A DNA stretch of 64,000 nucleotides from Panulirus ornatus (GCF_036320965.1 NC_092235.1:2626112-2690111); one strand, 5' to 3'. Positions 10,840 to 24,178 are shown, numbered from the stretch's first letter. Numbers and translations: made by a program. Notes: generated by a model not told the origin, from the sequence alone.

Positions 10840-13287
10840 GTAAAGGTGTGGACCTTACCAGCCTGCTGGCCAGGGCAGAAATGTTGGGAGATCATGCCGT
10901 TCTTCAAGGTGAAGCCAGTAAAATGAGACTATGTAAGAAACATATCAAGTTCAGCAGTATAAGAAAAGATCTGTTTGTAGAATATATCCCTCATATAGAT
11001 CCATTGGAAGATAATTTGGATATAGACACTATTGTGCAGGATTTATCCAACATGGTATATGCTTGTGCACAGAGTAGTGTGCGACAGGATGAATCAACAG
11101 TTAACAATACCAGTTTAGGCAGATGGGAAAGATTACTGAATGATGCAGATGACGCTCGAGTGTGGAGAGCAATTAATTGGAAGGGTGATTTCAGTATGGA
11201 TGATTGCCAGGATAGCTCGTGTCCCAGTGACCAGGATTTTAAGACACACTTCGACACAGTACTGAACTCTAATAATGAGACAGACATTGACGGAAACAAC
11301 GAGACAACTGACGTTACTATTCCTATCCTTGATGAGCCAATTACACCTGCAGAGATACACGAACAGTCCAGGAAGATGAAGCCTGATAAAGCCAGCGTGC
11401 CTGACGGAGTTCCCCCTGGCGTATTCTTTTTGTTGCCAGTTCAGTGGTTGTGCAGTTTGGCTACTTTGTTTAATAGCATTTTCTTACGAGGCATTTACCC
11501 TCACTCATGGATGAGAGCCAAAGTCTTTACAGTGTTTAAGAAAAGACCCAAGTAATTACCGAGGTATAAGTGTAATCAAGACTTTAGCCAAACTGTATGA
11601 TATGGTTCTGTGCCGGCGGTTAACCCTGTGGTCCAAACCTTACAGGGAAGAGGCTGGATCACAGAAGCAGCGTAGCTGTATCAAACATATTGTTACACTT
11701 CATATTCTTTCTGACACGGCCAGACGTAAGAAAGTTAAATTATCTATAACCTTTATTGACTTTTCCAAAGCTTATGACTTAGTCCCGAGGCAGAAGTTGT
11801 TTACAGTGTTGCGGCATAATGGGTGTGGCGCGGTGATGTTAGCGGCGTTGAAGGCTATGTATCGTGTTACGGAGAGCCTGGTGGGTGGGGCTGTGGTAAC
11901 AGCTACGCGTGGGGTTAGGCAGAGATCACCTACATCTTGTTTATTGTTCATAATATTTGTCAATGAACTCATTCGCCTCATGAAAGAAAGATGTCAACCT
12001 GAGCAATTCATAGAGTGGTTACATGTTATGGTTCTTATGGATGACACTGTGTTGTTATTAACTAGTGGACAGAATATAGTAAAAAAGTTAGAAATATTAC
12101 AACAATTTTGTGAAGAGTTTGGCATGGTGATCAACTGCTCTAAAACTAATTTTTTTGTAATTAACGGCAATGAGAGAGATAAGGAACCGTTTCAGATGAA
12201 CGATTTAGTCGTAGAACACTGCGTGAACTATGTCTACCTGGGGTCACCCTTCACCTGTGACGGCTCTGTGTCCTCGGCTGTACGGACTCACGCTAAAAGA
12301 AAATTGTCCCATGTGTTAAAGTATGTATCATTCCTCAAGAAGAATAACGACATCCCATTTATTGTTAAACGACGAGTCCTTGATGCTGCCATGATGTCGT
12401 CCTTACTGTATGGATGCGAGTCTTGGGTAAGTGCTGATATCAAACCTGTTATTAAACTGTACAATTGGGCCATAAAACAACTACTAAGGGTCAGGAAGAC
12501 TACATCAAATTCGGTATGCTATGCGGAAGCTGGATATCCTTCACTCCCAGATTTGATTAAGTTTAAGCAGCACAAGTTTTTCAGCAGTATGTGGTCCCAA
12601 AGATCAGATATGCCAGATGATCCCCTAACACTTTCCATCCGTGTTATAACCAATACACACATGGGGAAATATATTCAAAATTTCATTGATAACCGCCCTC
12701 CTGACCTAACTTCCTTAATTAAAAATGTACATAACGCAATTGAAAATTCCAGCTCCTCAAGGTGTATCATATGTAAAGAGCTCAACCCAGGTTTGTCTAT
12801 ACATGACGTATACACTAAAAAACATCTGATACCAGAGTCCAACCGCATTGCATTTACGCGCTTCCGTGTAAGCGGCCACAGTTTAAGTGTTGAAACAGGT
12901 CGCTGGAATAGAAGGGGACGTGGCCGCATACCTTTTGAAGAAGGTGTGTGTATTTGTGGTGGAGGTGTACAAACTGACAGCCATGTGATTGAAAATTGTT
13001 CTTTGACACAGAACATCAGACATATGTATAACTTCATAAGATTAGAGGACCTTTTTGCACCTGATTTTCCCTATGATACATGTTGTGAAATAATTTTTAA
13101 GATATTAGAAATGTATGATTAAATAACTTTAAGATAATATTCTGTGGACTACATTATCAACATCAAAAGTGGATTTAGTGATTATTGTTCCTTTAGATTT
13201 AACGTTTAATTGTATTTATGTATGCTTAATGTCAATCTTATCTTGTTGTGGTTAATAAACTATCTATCTATCTATCTATCTATCTAT
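10840..13287 (+). mobile_element. Non-LTR retrotransposon (LINE-B), 5'-truncated
   Basis: The element starts right after the (TG)n run, lacks any endonuclease domain, and ends with AATAAACTATCTATC, a (CTAT)n tail at about 13256-13287. Its 3' untranslated region is about 130 bases. Simple-repeat tails of this kind are usual for RTE-like LINEs. Only one copy is in the window and it is unrelated in sequence to LINE-A. Confidence 0.85.
10842..13122 (+). pseudogene. LINE-B reverse transcriptase with one frameshift
   Basis: The first frame runs to a stop at 11553-11555. The protein continues in another frame from about 11545 (DPSNYRGISVIKTL) through 11602 to TGA-free coding until 13122. A single shift at the A-rich AAGAAAAGACCC (11538-11548) therefore breaks the gene. 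Reverse transcriptase motifs seen are FIDFSKAYD (first catalytic Asp), VRQRSPTS (normally RQGSPT, so a Gly-to-Arg change) and VLMDDTVLL for the usual YADD. Downstream are YLGSPF, LLYGCESW and a C-terminal Cys-His cluster, CICGGG then HVIENC. From memory, the LMDD variant is normal in this LINE group, but I could not check that. The endonuclease is missing, so the copy is dead. Confidence 0.85.
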
Positions 13288-14039
13288 GTAACGTCACCTT
13301 GGCTATATTAGCAATGTGATATTTTTTGTAGGTGCTATATTGTCATTTTTTAATCATGCATATTTTGTCATAAGTGATACATTATCATGATAAATATAAT
13401 ATTCCAGTGACTATATATTGGCCTTGTGACTATATTGTTATTATGACTATAATCTCATGTTGGATATCTTGCCAAGATAACTATTGTATTATCTACTCAT
13501 AAATCTCTAAGTTCTAATAACCCAAAATTTTTAGAGTAGATAGGTTGGAAATTGATGGAAGCCATTTCTAACATTCTTGCATAACCTGACCTCTCGCCTT
13601 CCCAAAACATAGCCATCCCAGCTTGGATATTGTACTGCTGTGGTCGTCAACTAATTTGAAAAGGAAGACATTGAATGGAGTAATTACTGAGGTAATCTCC
13701 AAAGATGATTACTGGACTGAGAAACAAATTCAGAGAGCAGGTTAAACTACTTAAAGCCATTCAGCTTTAGGGAAAAGAAGTTTAAGAGATCCTATACAGG
13801 TATACAAAGTTATTGTAATGGCATCCCTTTAAGCTTGATATTTTTACTTCCTGTAACTAGTTCCAACAATTAAAACAATATTCAGTGATTCAGTGATTTA
13901 AGTGACTGACTTTAGGATGCATTTGCATCTGTCAAAAATTGTATTTAGCAAATACTTCAACTTTTAACTGACCCATTCTATATTTTTATTCATTTCATCT
14001 CAGTTTTATCACCTTTCTGTTACTGTTTAATATCAACAG
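13288..14039. other. AT-rich intergenic DNA, no gene seen
   Basis: No coding frame, RNA gene or repeat recognised. Confidence 0.45.
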
Positions 14040-14264
14040 TAGCCCGTCTACGTAGTTGAGGCTCTGAAGCAAAGGAAACTTTTTCTAGTCTAGGTTAGGG
14101 TAGCATCTAAACCAAACCTAAATGACCTTACCTTAGAAATATGTTCAGACAGTACCTTCTGAAAATATTTCTTCAGGTAAGGTCGTGGGGATTAGTTTAG
14201 GTGCTAACTAAACCTTGGCTAGAAAAAGTTTGCTTTAAAGCCACAACTGGTTGAAAGGCCTACT
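14040..14264. mobile_element. MITE-like foldback element
   Basis: Bases 14040-14140 pair imperfectly with 14165-14264. GTAG, GTTGAGGCT, AAGCAAA, CTTTTTCTAG, GCATCTAAACC and GACCTTACCTTA on the left match the reverse complement of the right arm in order. The whole unit of about 225 bases would fold into a long hairpin. It has no coding capacity. Target-site duplications were not identified. Confidence 0.7.
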
Positions 14265-15169
14265 TTAAGTGGTGATATTGAAATTCATTTGCTCCAGTGT
14301 GCCCCTCCGTCCGTTTGTTTTATGTCCATCAAAAGATGCATACATTCAGTTTTTGATGTAGATTGATTTCCTATATTAGCTTCATCTACGGAATTCTACA
14401 TCTTCAGTTCAGCACACCATTGTGGTAATGAAGGGAAAGTCACCACATTTACAAGCCGAGTGCACGTAGCTTATCCCACCTCGTTAGAGAGAAAACTTAC
14501 CTGTATTTGAATTAATGAACGGGAACAGAGAAGACAAAATTTTAATACACATTTATTATACAACTATATAATTTATATTATATACATTACCACATTTCCT
14601 GCACTTTCCATCACAAATTTGCTGAGGTCATAACCTTGTAGTTACCATTACCTTACAACCTTAAGGATGGTGGTCTACAACACCTCTAGATTGATGGAGA
14701 AAACGAAAAGTTTCGTTTTACTATTAAGACCACAGAAATGCGGTAATTCCACTTCACTACCACTAACTACTAGTTATTTGACTTGTTGATTTTCACGGTA
14801 AAGATTTTCATCCTCTGAGCGAAGCCATACAATAATCGTCCTTATCTACTCTGAGCATTGGATATCCTCCTGATGATCAAGATTGCTGTTTTGGTTGTCC
14901 GTTTCCCTTGTTACTGCTGCGCCTCACTGCACACCTTACATGAGTGCCTTCCACAGTATTAGGGACAGCTGCTGGGCCTCACTGTAGCTACTTCTGGGAC
15001 GGTTGCCAATCTTCCTCGTATTCCCTCATGACCACAGCGCCAAACCGACTCCCGCCATCAGGCCGAGACGCACAAACATTTCTGACAAAATTGAGACAAC
15101 CGCTTTCGCGTCAGTTTTGACACCAAGTGAATTTAAACGACAATTACGCTCAAGATGCTTGGTTTTTCG
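14265..15169. other. Intergenic DNA
   Basis: No feature recognised apart from small open frames overlapping 15003-15305 on both strands, which show no family resemblance. Confidence 0.4.
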
Positions 15170-15223
15170 TTCATGGATTGAACAGAAGCAACCAACGATG
15201 GTTGCTACTGCCCAATCCATGAA
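15170..15223. repeat. Near-perfect 25-bp palindrome with 4-base loop
   Basis: TTCATGGATTGAACAGAAGC followed by AACCA (15170-15194) pairs with 15199-15223 at 22 of 25 positions around the loop ACGA. It lies about 270 bases downstream of the stop codon of the minus-strand gene at 15495-16211. It could be a structured 3' element of that transcript or a small inverted repeat. Confidence 0.8.
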
Positions 15224-15494
15224 GTCCCCCCCACCACGGAAAGGTAACCAAGCTTCGGGGGGGATGGGTGTTTACCCTGACGCCAACGGAGAAACTCAAT
15301 ATTAGTGCAGAGATCTTTTCCTCGGTAAAGAAAGTGTAGCCGGACTCCGCCCTCATGAGGTTACTGCACGACAGCAAAGATCACCCTTTGGTAGGCTGTG
15401 CTATAGGCAGCACAGCTCCGTCAAAGATCTCACTCCATAAGTGAACTTATATAGATTCCTTTTTTAACATTTTGTCTTGTCTATAAGGAACTCA

Positions 15495-16211
15495 TCAGTT
15501 CTTCTCCAGTGAAAGCAAAAAATCATCGAGAAATTCATTTGCTTCCTCAATATCAGGATCTTGTGGCTCTGTGTGGGGGCCGGGGCTGGTGGGCTGTGTG
15601 TCTGGCTGTGTCTGGAGAGCGTGGCTGGTGGTCTCTGTGACTGGTTGGGTCTGGGGACCGGGGCTGGTGGTCTCTGTGACTTGCTGTGTCTGGGAAGCGG
15701 GGCTGGTGGTCTCTGTGACTTGCTGTGTCTGGAAAGTGGGGCTGGTGGTCTCTGTGACTGGCTGTGTCTGGAGATCAGGGGAAGTCTTGGGCATAAATTT
15801 CAATATACTGTGAGCGATATCGTCTCTCAACCGATTCCTCTCGATCTTCTCTTGCACGGCCTTCATGATACGTTTAGGCGGCTTTCTCCATTTTCTTTGC
15901 ATTTCAGTTGGTGATCCTGCGCCATCGAGCCACATGATACCAGAATAGTATCGTTCCTGTTTCCCAACGGGTCCAATCTTGGTGTCACACATGATGCCGA
16001 GTGAACCCAAATGGCGGCCGATGTTTACGTTGGAAGCCACGGGCTCGTTATGTATCTTGCAGTAACTTTCATACCGTTGCTGCAGCTCTTTCCTGCTGAT
16101 AAGGTACCGCTTCATAGTAATAGTCTTTCCCTTCATTTGAACGAAGGTATTCATGAAACTAACAAAGGAAGCCTTTCCTTTGTAATCCCGTTTGTAGTAA
16201 CAGAAAGCCAT
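15495..16211 (-). CDS. Intronless protein with RFX-like winged-helix region
   Basis: The uninterrupted minus-strand frame encodes 238 residues from ATG at 16211 to TGA. Residues about 35-93 resemble the winged-helix DNA-binding domain of RFX factors: a Y..YC helix near 46-51, then N.....GRHLGSLGI (63-73), and a K.G..GK...YYSGI ending (78-92) that recalls the RFX pattern G..G..KYHY.GI. A basic segment (106-130) follows. Next come five 13-residue Thr/Pro/Gln repeats of the type QTQPVTETTSP (about 146-212), then an acidic tail with EEANEFLDDFLLSLE. The plan is DNA-binding domain, flexible linker and acidic, possibly activating, tail. Known RFX proteins are much longer and intron-rich, so this may be a domesticated or mobile gene, or a retrocopy. 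No TATA box or poly(A) signal was found. The fold assignment is by eye. Confidence 0.6.
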   Translation of the reverse strand: MAFCYYKRDYKGKASFVSFMNTFVQMKGKTITMKRYLISRKELQQRYESYCKIHNEPVASNVNIGRHLGSLGIMCDTKIGPVGKQERYYSGIMWLDGAGSPTEMQRKWRKPPKRIMKAVQEKIERNRLRDDIAHSILKFMPKTSPDLQTQPVTETTSPTFQTQQVTETTSPASQTQQVTETTSPGPQTQPVTETTSHALQTQPDTQPTSPGPHTEPQDPDIEEANEFLDDFLLSLEKN

Positions 16212-16463
16212 TGAAGACGTGGATTGGGTCAGACGAAGTTACACAGACTAACAAGATAGTCCTATAATCAATGGTCCTGTATCAGCACTGAACTCGAAAT
16301 ACGTCAGAACGACAATTTCAACCCAGGGCTGGAGGGCCAGTTGATGATATTCTCACGTCTTGCTCAACCAAGTAACCTCGGTTAGACCTTGTTTATATTT
16401 AAATATAGTAAAGCTAATATAGTGAAGCTTGATGATTCTATTTATATGGAAGTTGCAATGTAG

Positions 16464-17692
<1,229 letters not shown>

Positions 17693-18349
17693 TATATATA
17701 TATATATATATACACATACACACACATACACACACACACGCACATATAGACACACACACACACACATACATATATCTACATGTGAAAAATGTAAGAAACA
17801 ATTTAGAAAACTGAAACTTCTAGCTTGAAATGAAATGAAAAAATGAATGTCACATAATGGTTCAACCTCTGGCTATGGAAAGGAAATGTTTAATTTATTT
17901 ACACAAACGTCAATAGTAGTTCTCATCAATTTAACCACTGTATCAATAAGCTTCAATGTCCAAGCTACACTTCTTCCAATTTCACTATTTTCTTGTCAAA
18001 GCACCATGTATGAAAACTATCACTCCAGTAACACAACTATAAACATCCACTTCCCCTCCAAAAAAAAGTTCTGGCGAAGTCTGTCTCGATACACTGCGGG
18101 ACACTCTACCACCTGGCGAGGTTTGTATTGCAATGGTTCTTGATTCACAAACGTAGTAGCATCACTGGTGGGCCAAGGTAGTTCCGTTGGCGAAGAGGAG
18201 CTCATGAAACATGTCAGAAAGCATGCTACTGCAGGCAGGAGTGAAGGCTGATGCAAACTGGTATCGCTCTGAATGATGTGATGGGGACGAGATGATCCTC
18301 TGACTCACGTCCTAGAGATAGTTCACTTTCTGGTGGACAGCGACAAAGC
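17693..18349. other. TA/CA-rich tract then intergenic DNA
   Basis: 17693-17775 is mixed (TA)n and (CA)n. From 17776 onward no recognised gene. The open frame at 18020-18256 has no family resemblance. Confidence 0.5.
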
Positions 18350-18843
<494 letters not shown>

Positions 18844-18879
18844 CAATAATGGATGGAACTTGGCTCCTAAGGTGATTTT

Positions 18880-19392
18880 GTTGTTGGAGTGGGACCTCCA
18901 GCCATTCTGTCCACCTTTTCCCTTTCTAGACATGTGGTGGTGCATTGGGTAGTGTGGCAACCTTCGTCTTCATCTTTTTGGGTGCAGGCTTGCAAACCTC
19001 GTGGAGTAGTTGTGGGGTTTGCTTCTTTGCTGCACCCGACATAGCCATCTGGGCGTAGCTATCTACCCGGGCTGGTGGGTCAGCCACCATAGCTACACGC
19101 TCACTCGGTACCTGGGATGGTGGACGAGCAGCCTTCCTTTCTTCCATGGCTACAGTCTGCCTAACGACCTGGGGTTGTGGAGCAGCCATCCTTACTACCA
19201 CCCAGGTTGGTTGGGCAGCCTTCTTTCGTTTCTTTGCTACACCCTTCTGGTTGGGCTGGTTGGGCAACCTTCTTTTTCCTCTTCTTCGATACAACCTGCC
19301 AACCGAATTCGTCTGCTGGTGGGTCCGTTTCTTTCATGAATACAACCTCTGTAGCCACTTGGGCTGGCCGGTCAACCTTCGGTTGTAGGTAA
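18880..19392 (-). pseudogene. Possible LINE ORF1 fragment, basic and proline-rich
   Basis: On the minus strand one frame reads DEFGWQVVSKKRKKK, a pattern common near the start of arthropod LINE gag-like proteins. About 19250 the similarity passes to another frame that stays open to 18926 and is rich in K, R, P, A and Q. A single frameshift would explain this. No zinc knuckles are seen in the remaining part, so the assignment rests only on composition and the short motif. It is cut by the large (TA)n block. Confidence 0.4.
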
Positions 19393-19493
19393 AAGTATAT
19401 ATATAGAATAATGTGGTTATCATCAGCAGCCAGAGGCCATTCCTCCCTCCTTGCCTGCAGAGTTCTTGATTTTCTGGAAAGTTCTACGAGATT

Positions 19494-20110
19494 CTGGTAA
19501 GATAAATACCATTGAGAGGACGTTGTTAGGGGACAGTCAGGTTCACTTTAGAGTTGGTTGTGGGATGGTTCTTTTACTGTGTCGTATCAGCCAGATGGGT
19601 ATTTCTTTTCACAGTTTCCGTTAAAGTTTTTTTTCTAGAAGCATAATCTAGAACACTATTTTCCATATATTTATCATTTTTCTTGTTATAGTTTCATTAT
19701 CATCATTAGTTTTGTTATTGTTGACTTTCAGATATTGATGTTATTGGGTTTTTGATTCCCGTGGAAGCGTCTGACATCTTGCTATAAGACTTTCTGGTCA
19801 CAATATTTCTGCACTGGGAGTTGATCGTATTCTTTTATTGCAGGTTTTGTTATTATCTTGCTTTACATAAGGTCTACTGGAGGTTTTCCCAATGCTGGTT
19901 GAACATATGTCCAGCAACAGGAGATAGCGTAAGTTACAGTATGATGAAACTTATCTATCTATATACCTATCTAAATATCGCTCTATCAATCTATCAGTCT
20001 AATATGTATGTATGTATCTATCTATCTATCTTTATCTGAAAGTCTACAATAATAAAATCATTGATATATGAAGTATAACAACGTCCTCTCAATGGCAATT
20101 ATCTCACCAG
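19494..20110. repeat. Inverted repeat pair ending at an assembly gap
   Basis: CCATTGAGAGGACGTTGTTA at 19509-19528 is repeated exactly as its reverse complement at 20076-20095. With mismatches the match extends to 19494-19528 and 20076-20110, the second arm running straight into the N gap. The interior holds a (CTAT)n-rich stretch (about 19955-20035). Confidence 0.8.
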
Positions 20111-20210
20111 NNNNNNNNNNNNNNNNNNNNNNNNNNNNNNNNNNNNNNNNNNNNNNNNNNNNNNNNNNNNNNNNNNNNNNNNNNNNNNNNNNNNNNNNNN
20201 NNNNNNNNNN
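20111..20210. other. Assembly gap (100 N)
   Basis: Run of N of fixed length, so true size is unknown. Confidence 1.
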
Positions 20211-20319
20211 AACAGTTGTTCCAGTCAGAGAATTGTATTTAGCACAGTGGGGGAGTCTTGTGCAGGGACGCGAAATTAGGAGTGCTCGCCCGTGTTGTTA
20301 AACAAACAACCATTCCAAC

Positions 20320-21345
20320 ACCATTAGTACAGGATTTCTAGAAGTTAGCACATGATTCACCGCAGGCCGCACACCCAGGCGCAGATAGATGCTATAAGCA
20401 AACTCGTTTGAGGTATTTCTCACTAAGAATGCAGAAAAACATTTCAGATCATATTTTGAGGTACCAAACATGTAACACATACAAGGGAAGTCCCACTAAC
20501 CCCGCAGACTGTGTCGAAATATCCTTTACCTTCATTACTCATGGAGAGAGTTCATATGGACATATTAGGAGGTTTTCCTAGGTCCATGGCAGGCTTACAG
20601 ATACATTTTAGTAATTACTGATGCCTTCACGAGATATGTGAATTAGTTCCAGTTCAAAATAAAGACGCAGCTACGGTCGCTAAGGCGTTCAAAAAACATA
20701 TCTTAGACAGACATAATGCGCCGAAGATTTTAGTCACAGATAATGGTGGAGAATTTGATAACTCATTATTGGAAGAACTCTGTAAATTGTATAACATAAG
20801 TAAATGTAATATAATGGCACATCACCCAGCCTCGAACGGCCTGGCAGAAAGGTTGAACCATAAGATCTTCCAGTGTCTTCCCACCAACATTAATTTTGAT
20901 CATGATGAATGAAGTGAGTACCTGTCTGATGTCCAATGTTCATTAAACTCTGCATATCATAAGTCAGTTGGAGACACACCCTTCCACGCCTTACACGGTT
21001 TTGATAAAGTGTTGCCGTATGACATAATAGCGTCCCCTCCTTCATGTCCAGCGGTCCAGAGATCAGTTGTAGCGGAAAAATATCGCACGATTCAATTGAT
21101 TCATCAAAGGATCAAGGAAAATCTAGGTGAAGCAACTACAACCTTCACGAACCAGGCTGATAAATCCACGAAACCATCAGAGGTGGCTCCTGGACTCTTG
21201 GTAATGGTGCAGGAATTAAACTCTAGAAGTGAGGTTCCTAAACTTGACCCAAAATTTTCTGGTCCCTATAGAGTCTTAGCTCATTTAAAGGGACATAAGT
21301 TTAGGGTTTGACATCTAAATACAGGTGACATTCGTGAAGAACATG
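20320..21345 (+). pseudogene. LTR-retroelement integrase remnant
   Basis: Frame-shifted plus-strand pieces show the order of a retroviral-type integrase: a His-rich zinc-binding-like start (near 20350-20480), a first Asp in MDILGGF (about 20550), a second in VTDNGGEF (about 20740), and the Glu in NGLAERLN about 35 residues later. The C-terminal segment has KFSGPYRVLAHLKGHKF, typical of Ty3/Gypsy-type pol ends. At least two frameshifts (near 20580 and 20640) and in-frame stops (for example TGA near 20911) make it non-functional. The part upstream is lost in the gap. It belongs with the env-like frame that follows. Confidence 0.8.
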
Positions 21346-21559
21346 AGGACCAAATGAAAGTTTTACAGTATTCTGAACATGATCATCCCGGTACCATACC
21401 AGACAGTATTCCTCAAACCCCAAACAATGTCACCCAACCAACTTCTACCACTGTTCAGACTGTCCCCACACCACAACCGACCACCCTCACAAACACCACC
21501 ACACACACATCAGTATTCATTAAGACCTCGCCTTTAAGAAGTTGCTAAGTTTATCATTT

Positions 21560-23220
21560 TACAGGTTCTTCCTTCTCATGTCCTTATGGTGTCTTCCTGT
21601 ATATGACACCATGGCAGTACCAGGTGCCCTTCTCACGACTCCCCGCGGGGTCCGCCTCGTGAGGGACACAGTCTCAGTTAAGTTGGGCCTGGAGGTCTGC
21701 CCTACACTTACGATAATTTAGTAAAACTAATGGAGGCCGTACCTCGTTTACGGTCTACCCTACTCAAGTTTTACACCAGTGCGTCCATCAGAAACTCTAG
21801 TGTTGCTCCTCCTCCAACTTTGTTAAACCAGTGGACCTGGAAATTGAATAGTACCTGTGTGATTCTGTATGACATAATACAAGACATTGAAATCTCCAGT
21901 AAATACTAATGCAGGATGAACACAAAAAAGCAAAGGAGAAGCAAGAGAGGTCTGCTTAATTTTGTAGGGTCCCTCCAATCATATTTGTTTGGTATTGTTA
22001 CTCAGGAAGAACTTAATTCAGTTAGGAATCAGGTTAGATCCTTAAAATTTCAACAACTTCTTAACAACTGGTATATTAAGGCTAAAGCTAAGATCTCAAA
22101 ACAACATCTTAAATATTTGAATGACATAATGTTAACTGCTAATAACTTGACACAACATGTAGCACTACTGTCAAAGTCTCTTAATCCCATATATGCTATA
22201 GTGACTATTTCCACATATGTTGATAGTTTATATGCCCAGATCACTTATCATGCATATTATCTCACTGCCTTATTGGAAGATGTTAATAATCTGGTAAACC
22301 AAGTTGTCACGCCATCATTTTTTCCCTTCTCGGAACTCACACGTATCATTAAACAAGCAATGACGAAATTCGGTTGCACCCCAGCTCTCCCTCTGCATCA
22401 CGTGGCCAGTTATTACTCCTTACTAACGGTTGACGTGATCCTCGAAGCGGTCATTATCCACATACCATTCACTGACTCCAATACTTACAGCCTTGTGAAC
22501 GTAATACCATTCCATTTTAATTATACAAAAGAGTTGCAAAAGACTATCGTCCTTGCTGATAACATGACCTTTCTCTTATATAATATTAATTCCTCATTGA
22601 TTGCACATCTCTCCATGGATGATTTAGCATTGTGCCATAAACCATTGCTTGACAACTGACTTGCCCCCCCCCCCGCCCAATACCATGGTTTTCCATAATT
22701 CACAAACAAATTCATGTAAGTACCAACTACTTTTTGGGCATCAACAAAATGTTCTTCGTTCTTGTTCCTTTAAGGAAATTGTTGTTAATGAACCTTGGAT
22801 TGAAAGTATGGACCAGTATCACGTACTGTTTTTCCCAGACCCATAAAATGTTCTTCTTCATTGCCCACCTAATCATCCCAAATCTTATTTGTTTCTGGGA
22901 CACATTCAGTTAGGACAGCAATGTACTCTTATCAGTTCCAGTTTCAAATTGTTCGGCACTCATGATTATTAGGACGAATCCCCCAAAACATCAACTTACC
23001 AATCATCAATGAAGTAAAGATCCAACATCTTCCATCTATGGTTCAGAACGATCTAGATTCTACAATAGATGTTCTTTTGTACCTTTTAAGTACGCTTCTC
23101 ATATATCTGGAATTTCAATTGTTTCATTGTTTATTGCACTTATATTTTTGTTCGTAGTATTTATGTTATATTGTCGTCTACGACATAAGGTATCTAATGT
23201 AGAATTCAGAAGGTAGTTGC
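21560..23220 (+). pseudogene. Env-like protein of an errantivirus-type element
   Basis: Directly after the integrase lies a long env-like region. The open stretch 21916-22659 has a basic furin-type site (RRSKR, residues 7-11). A glycine- and hydrophobic-rich segment and then a probable coiled coil follow, the layout of the Env proteins that insect errantiviruses share with baculovirus F proteins. A strongly hydrophobic membrane anchor followed by a short basic tail is encoded near 23098-23190. In-frame stops before 21916 and after 22659, and changes of frame, break the gene, so it is a relic. The assignment rests on arrangement and motif, not on an alignment. Confidence 0.6.
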
Positions 23221-23224
23221 AGCA

Positions 23225-23960
23225 GCACTTCCTTATTTTAAGGAGAAATCTAACTCCATAATAATATGTATTCAATAAGTTGTTTGATTTTTTGATTTTT
23301 TTTTTTCATTTCATTTGCATACTGATTTTGTTTACACCATATATAATATCCATGTATATATCTTTATGATACTCTAATAATTGTAAAGTGTGTTATCCCT
23401 CTTCTCAAGCATACTAGTTGATATAGGAATAACTCTTGTACATACCTACAATTTGCTTATTTCTGTACTCTTATATTCAGTATTATTTCATGTATAACAC
23501 TAACTTATCATGGCTGGCAGGAGCTTGAGCCAGGTTGTGGCCGAGCAAAATGTGAGACTCACGCACACTACCATTAATTTTTTATTAGGTATTTGTTATT
23601 ATCATCTTACTGTGAGTTACATAGAGTTAGATGCATGTTGCCACCGGCTCACTGTTCCCACGGGCTACTGTTAATCAGGATGTTTGAACACGTAAGAGCT
23701 GATCTGTTATTTGAACACGTTGTTGAATGGGTGTTGACGGACTCCCATATAACCCCTGCCAGTGTTACCTGAGGGGACACACTGGCCAGCATCGTCACAC
23801 TGTTCACTAGAGTGCGTCGTAGTGTGTCATAAGACTATAGCCCAGAGTACTACAGATGGACGTACACGTTTTGTTGTAATAAATCTACAAAGGCCGCCTG
23901 ATCTTCATAGAGTACAACAGACGAAGAAGACCTGATTTCCGTCCTATCAACTCAACCGTA
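23225..23960 (+). other. Candidate 3' LTR region of the env-bearing element
   Basis: The non-coding stretch after env contains an AATAAA signal near 23878. It ends before a LINE-A 3' fragment at about 23969. A matching 5' LTR is not in the window, so boundaries are guessed. Confidence 0.35.
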
Positions 23961-23968
23961 CAGAGGGG

Positions 23969-24115
23969 GGTGTCATTTCATGTGTGGCCGGGTGGCGACT
24001 GGAATGAATAAAGGCGCAAGTGTGAACTATGTACCTGTATATATATGTATATACCTTTGTATGTATATATGTATACGTTGAAATGTATAGGTATGTATAT
24101 ATGCGTGTGTGTACG

Positions 24116-24116
<1 letters not shown>
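23969..24116 (+). mobile_element. LINE-A long 3'-UTR fragment
   Basis: GTGTCATTTCATGTGTGGC, a GAATGAATAAAG-type block and TATAGGTATGTATATATGCG align with the long 3' untranslated region of LINE-A copy 3 (31570-31720). Confidence 0.75.

Positions 24117-24174
<58 letters not shown>
24117..24174. repeat. (TA)n
   Basis: Pure TA tract between a LINE-A 3' fragment and SINE-D. Confidence 0.98.

Positions 24175-24178
<4 letters not shown>

Noticed and set aside
15003..15305. 100-codon plus-strand frame and overlapping minus-strand frames
   Set aside because: No domain, no start context and overlap with the palindrome. Possibly the 3' region of the RFX-like gene.
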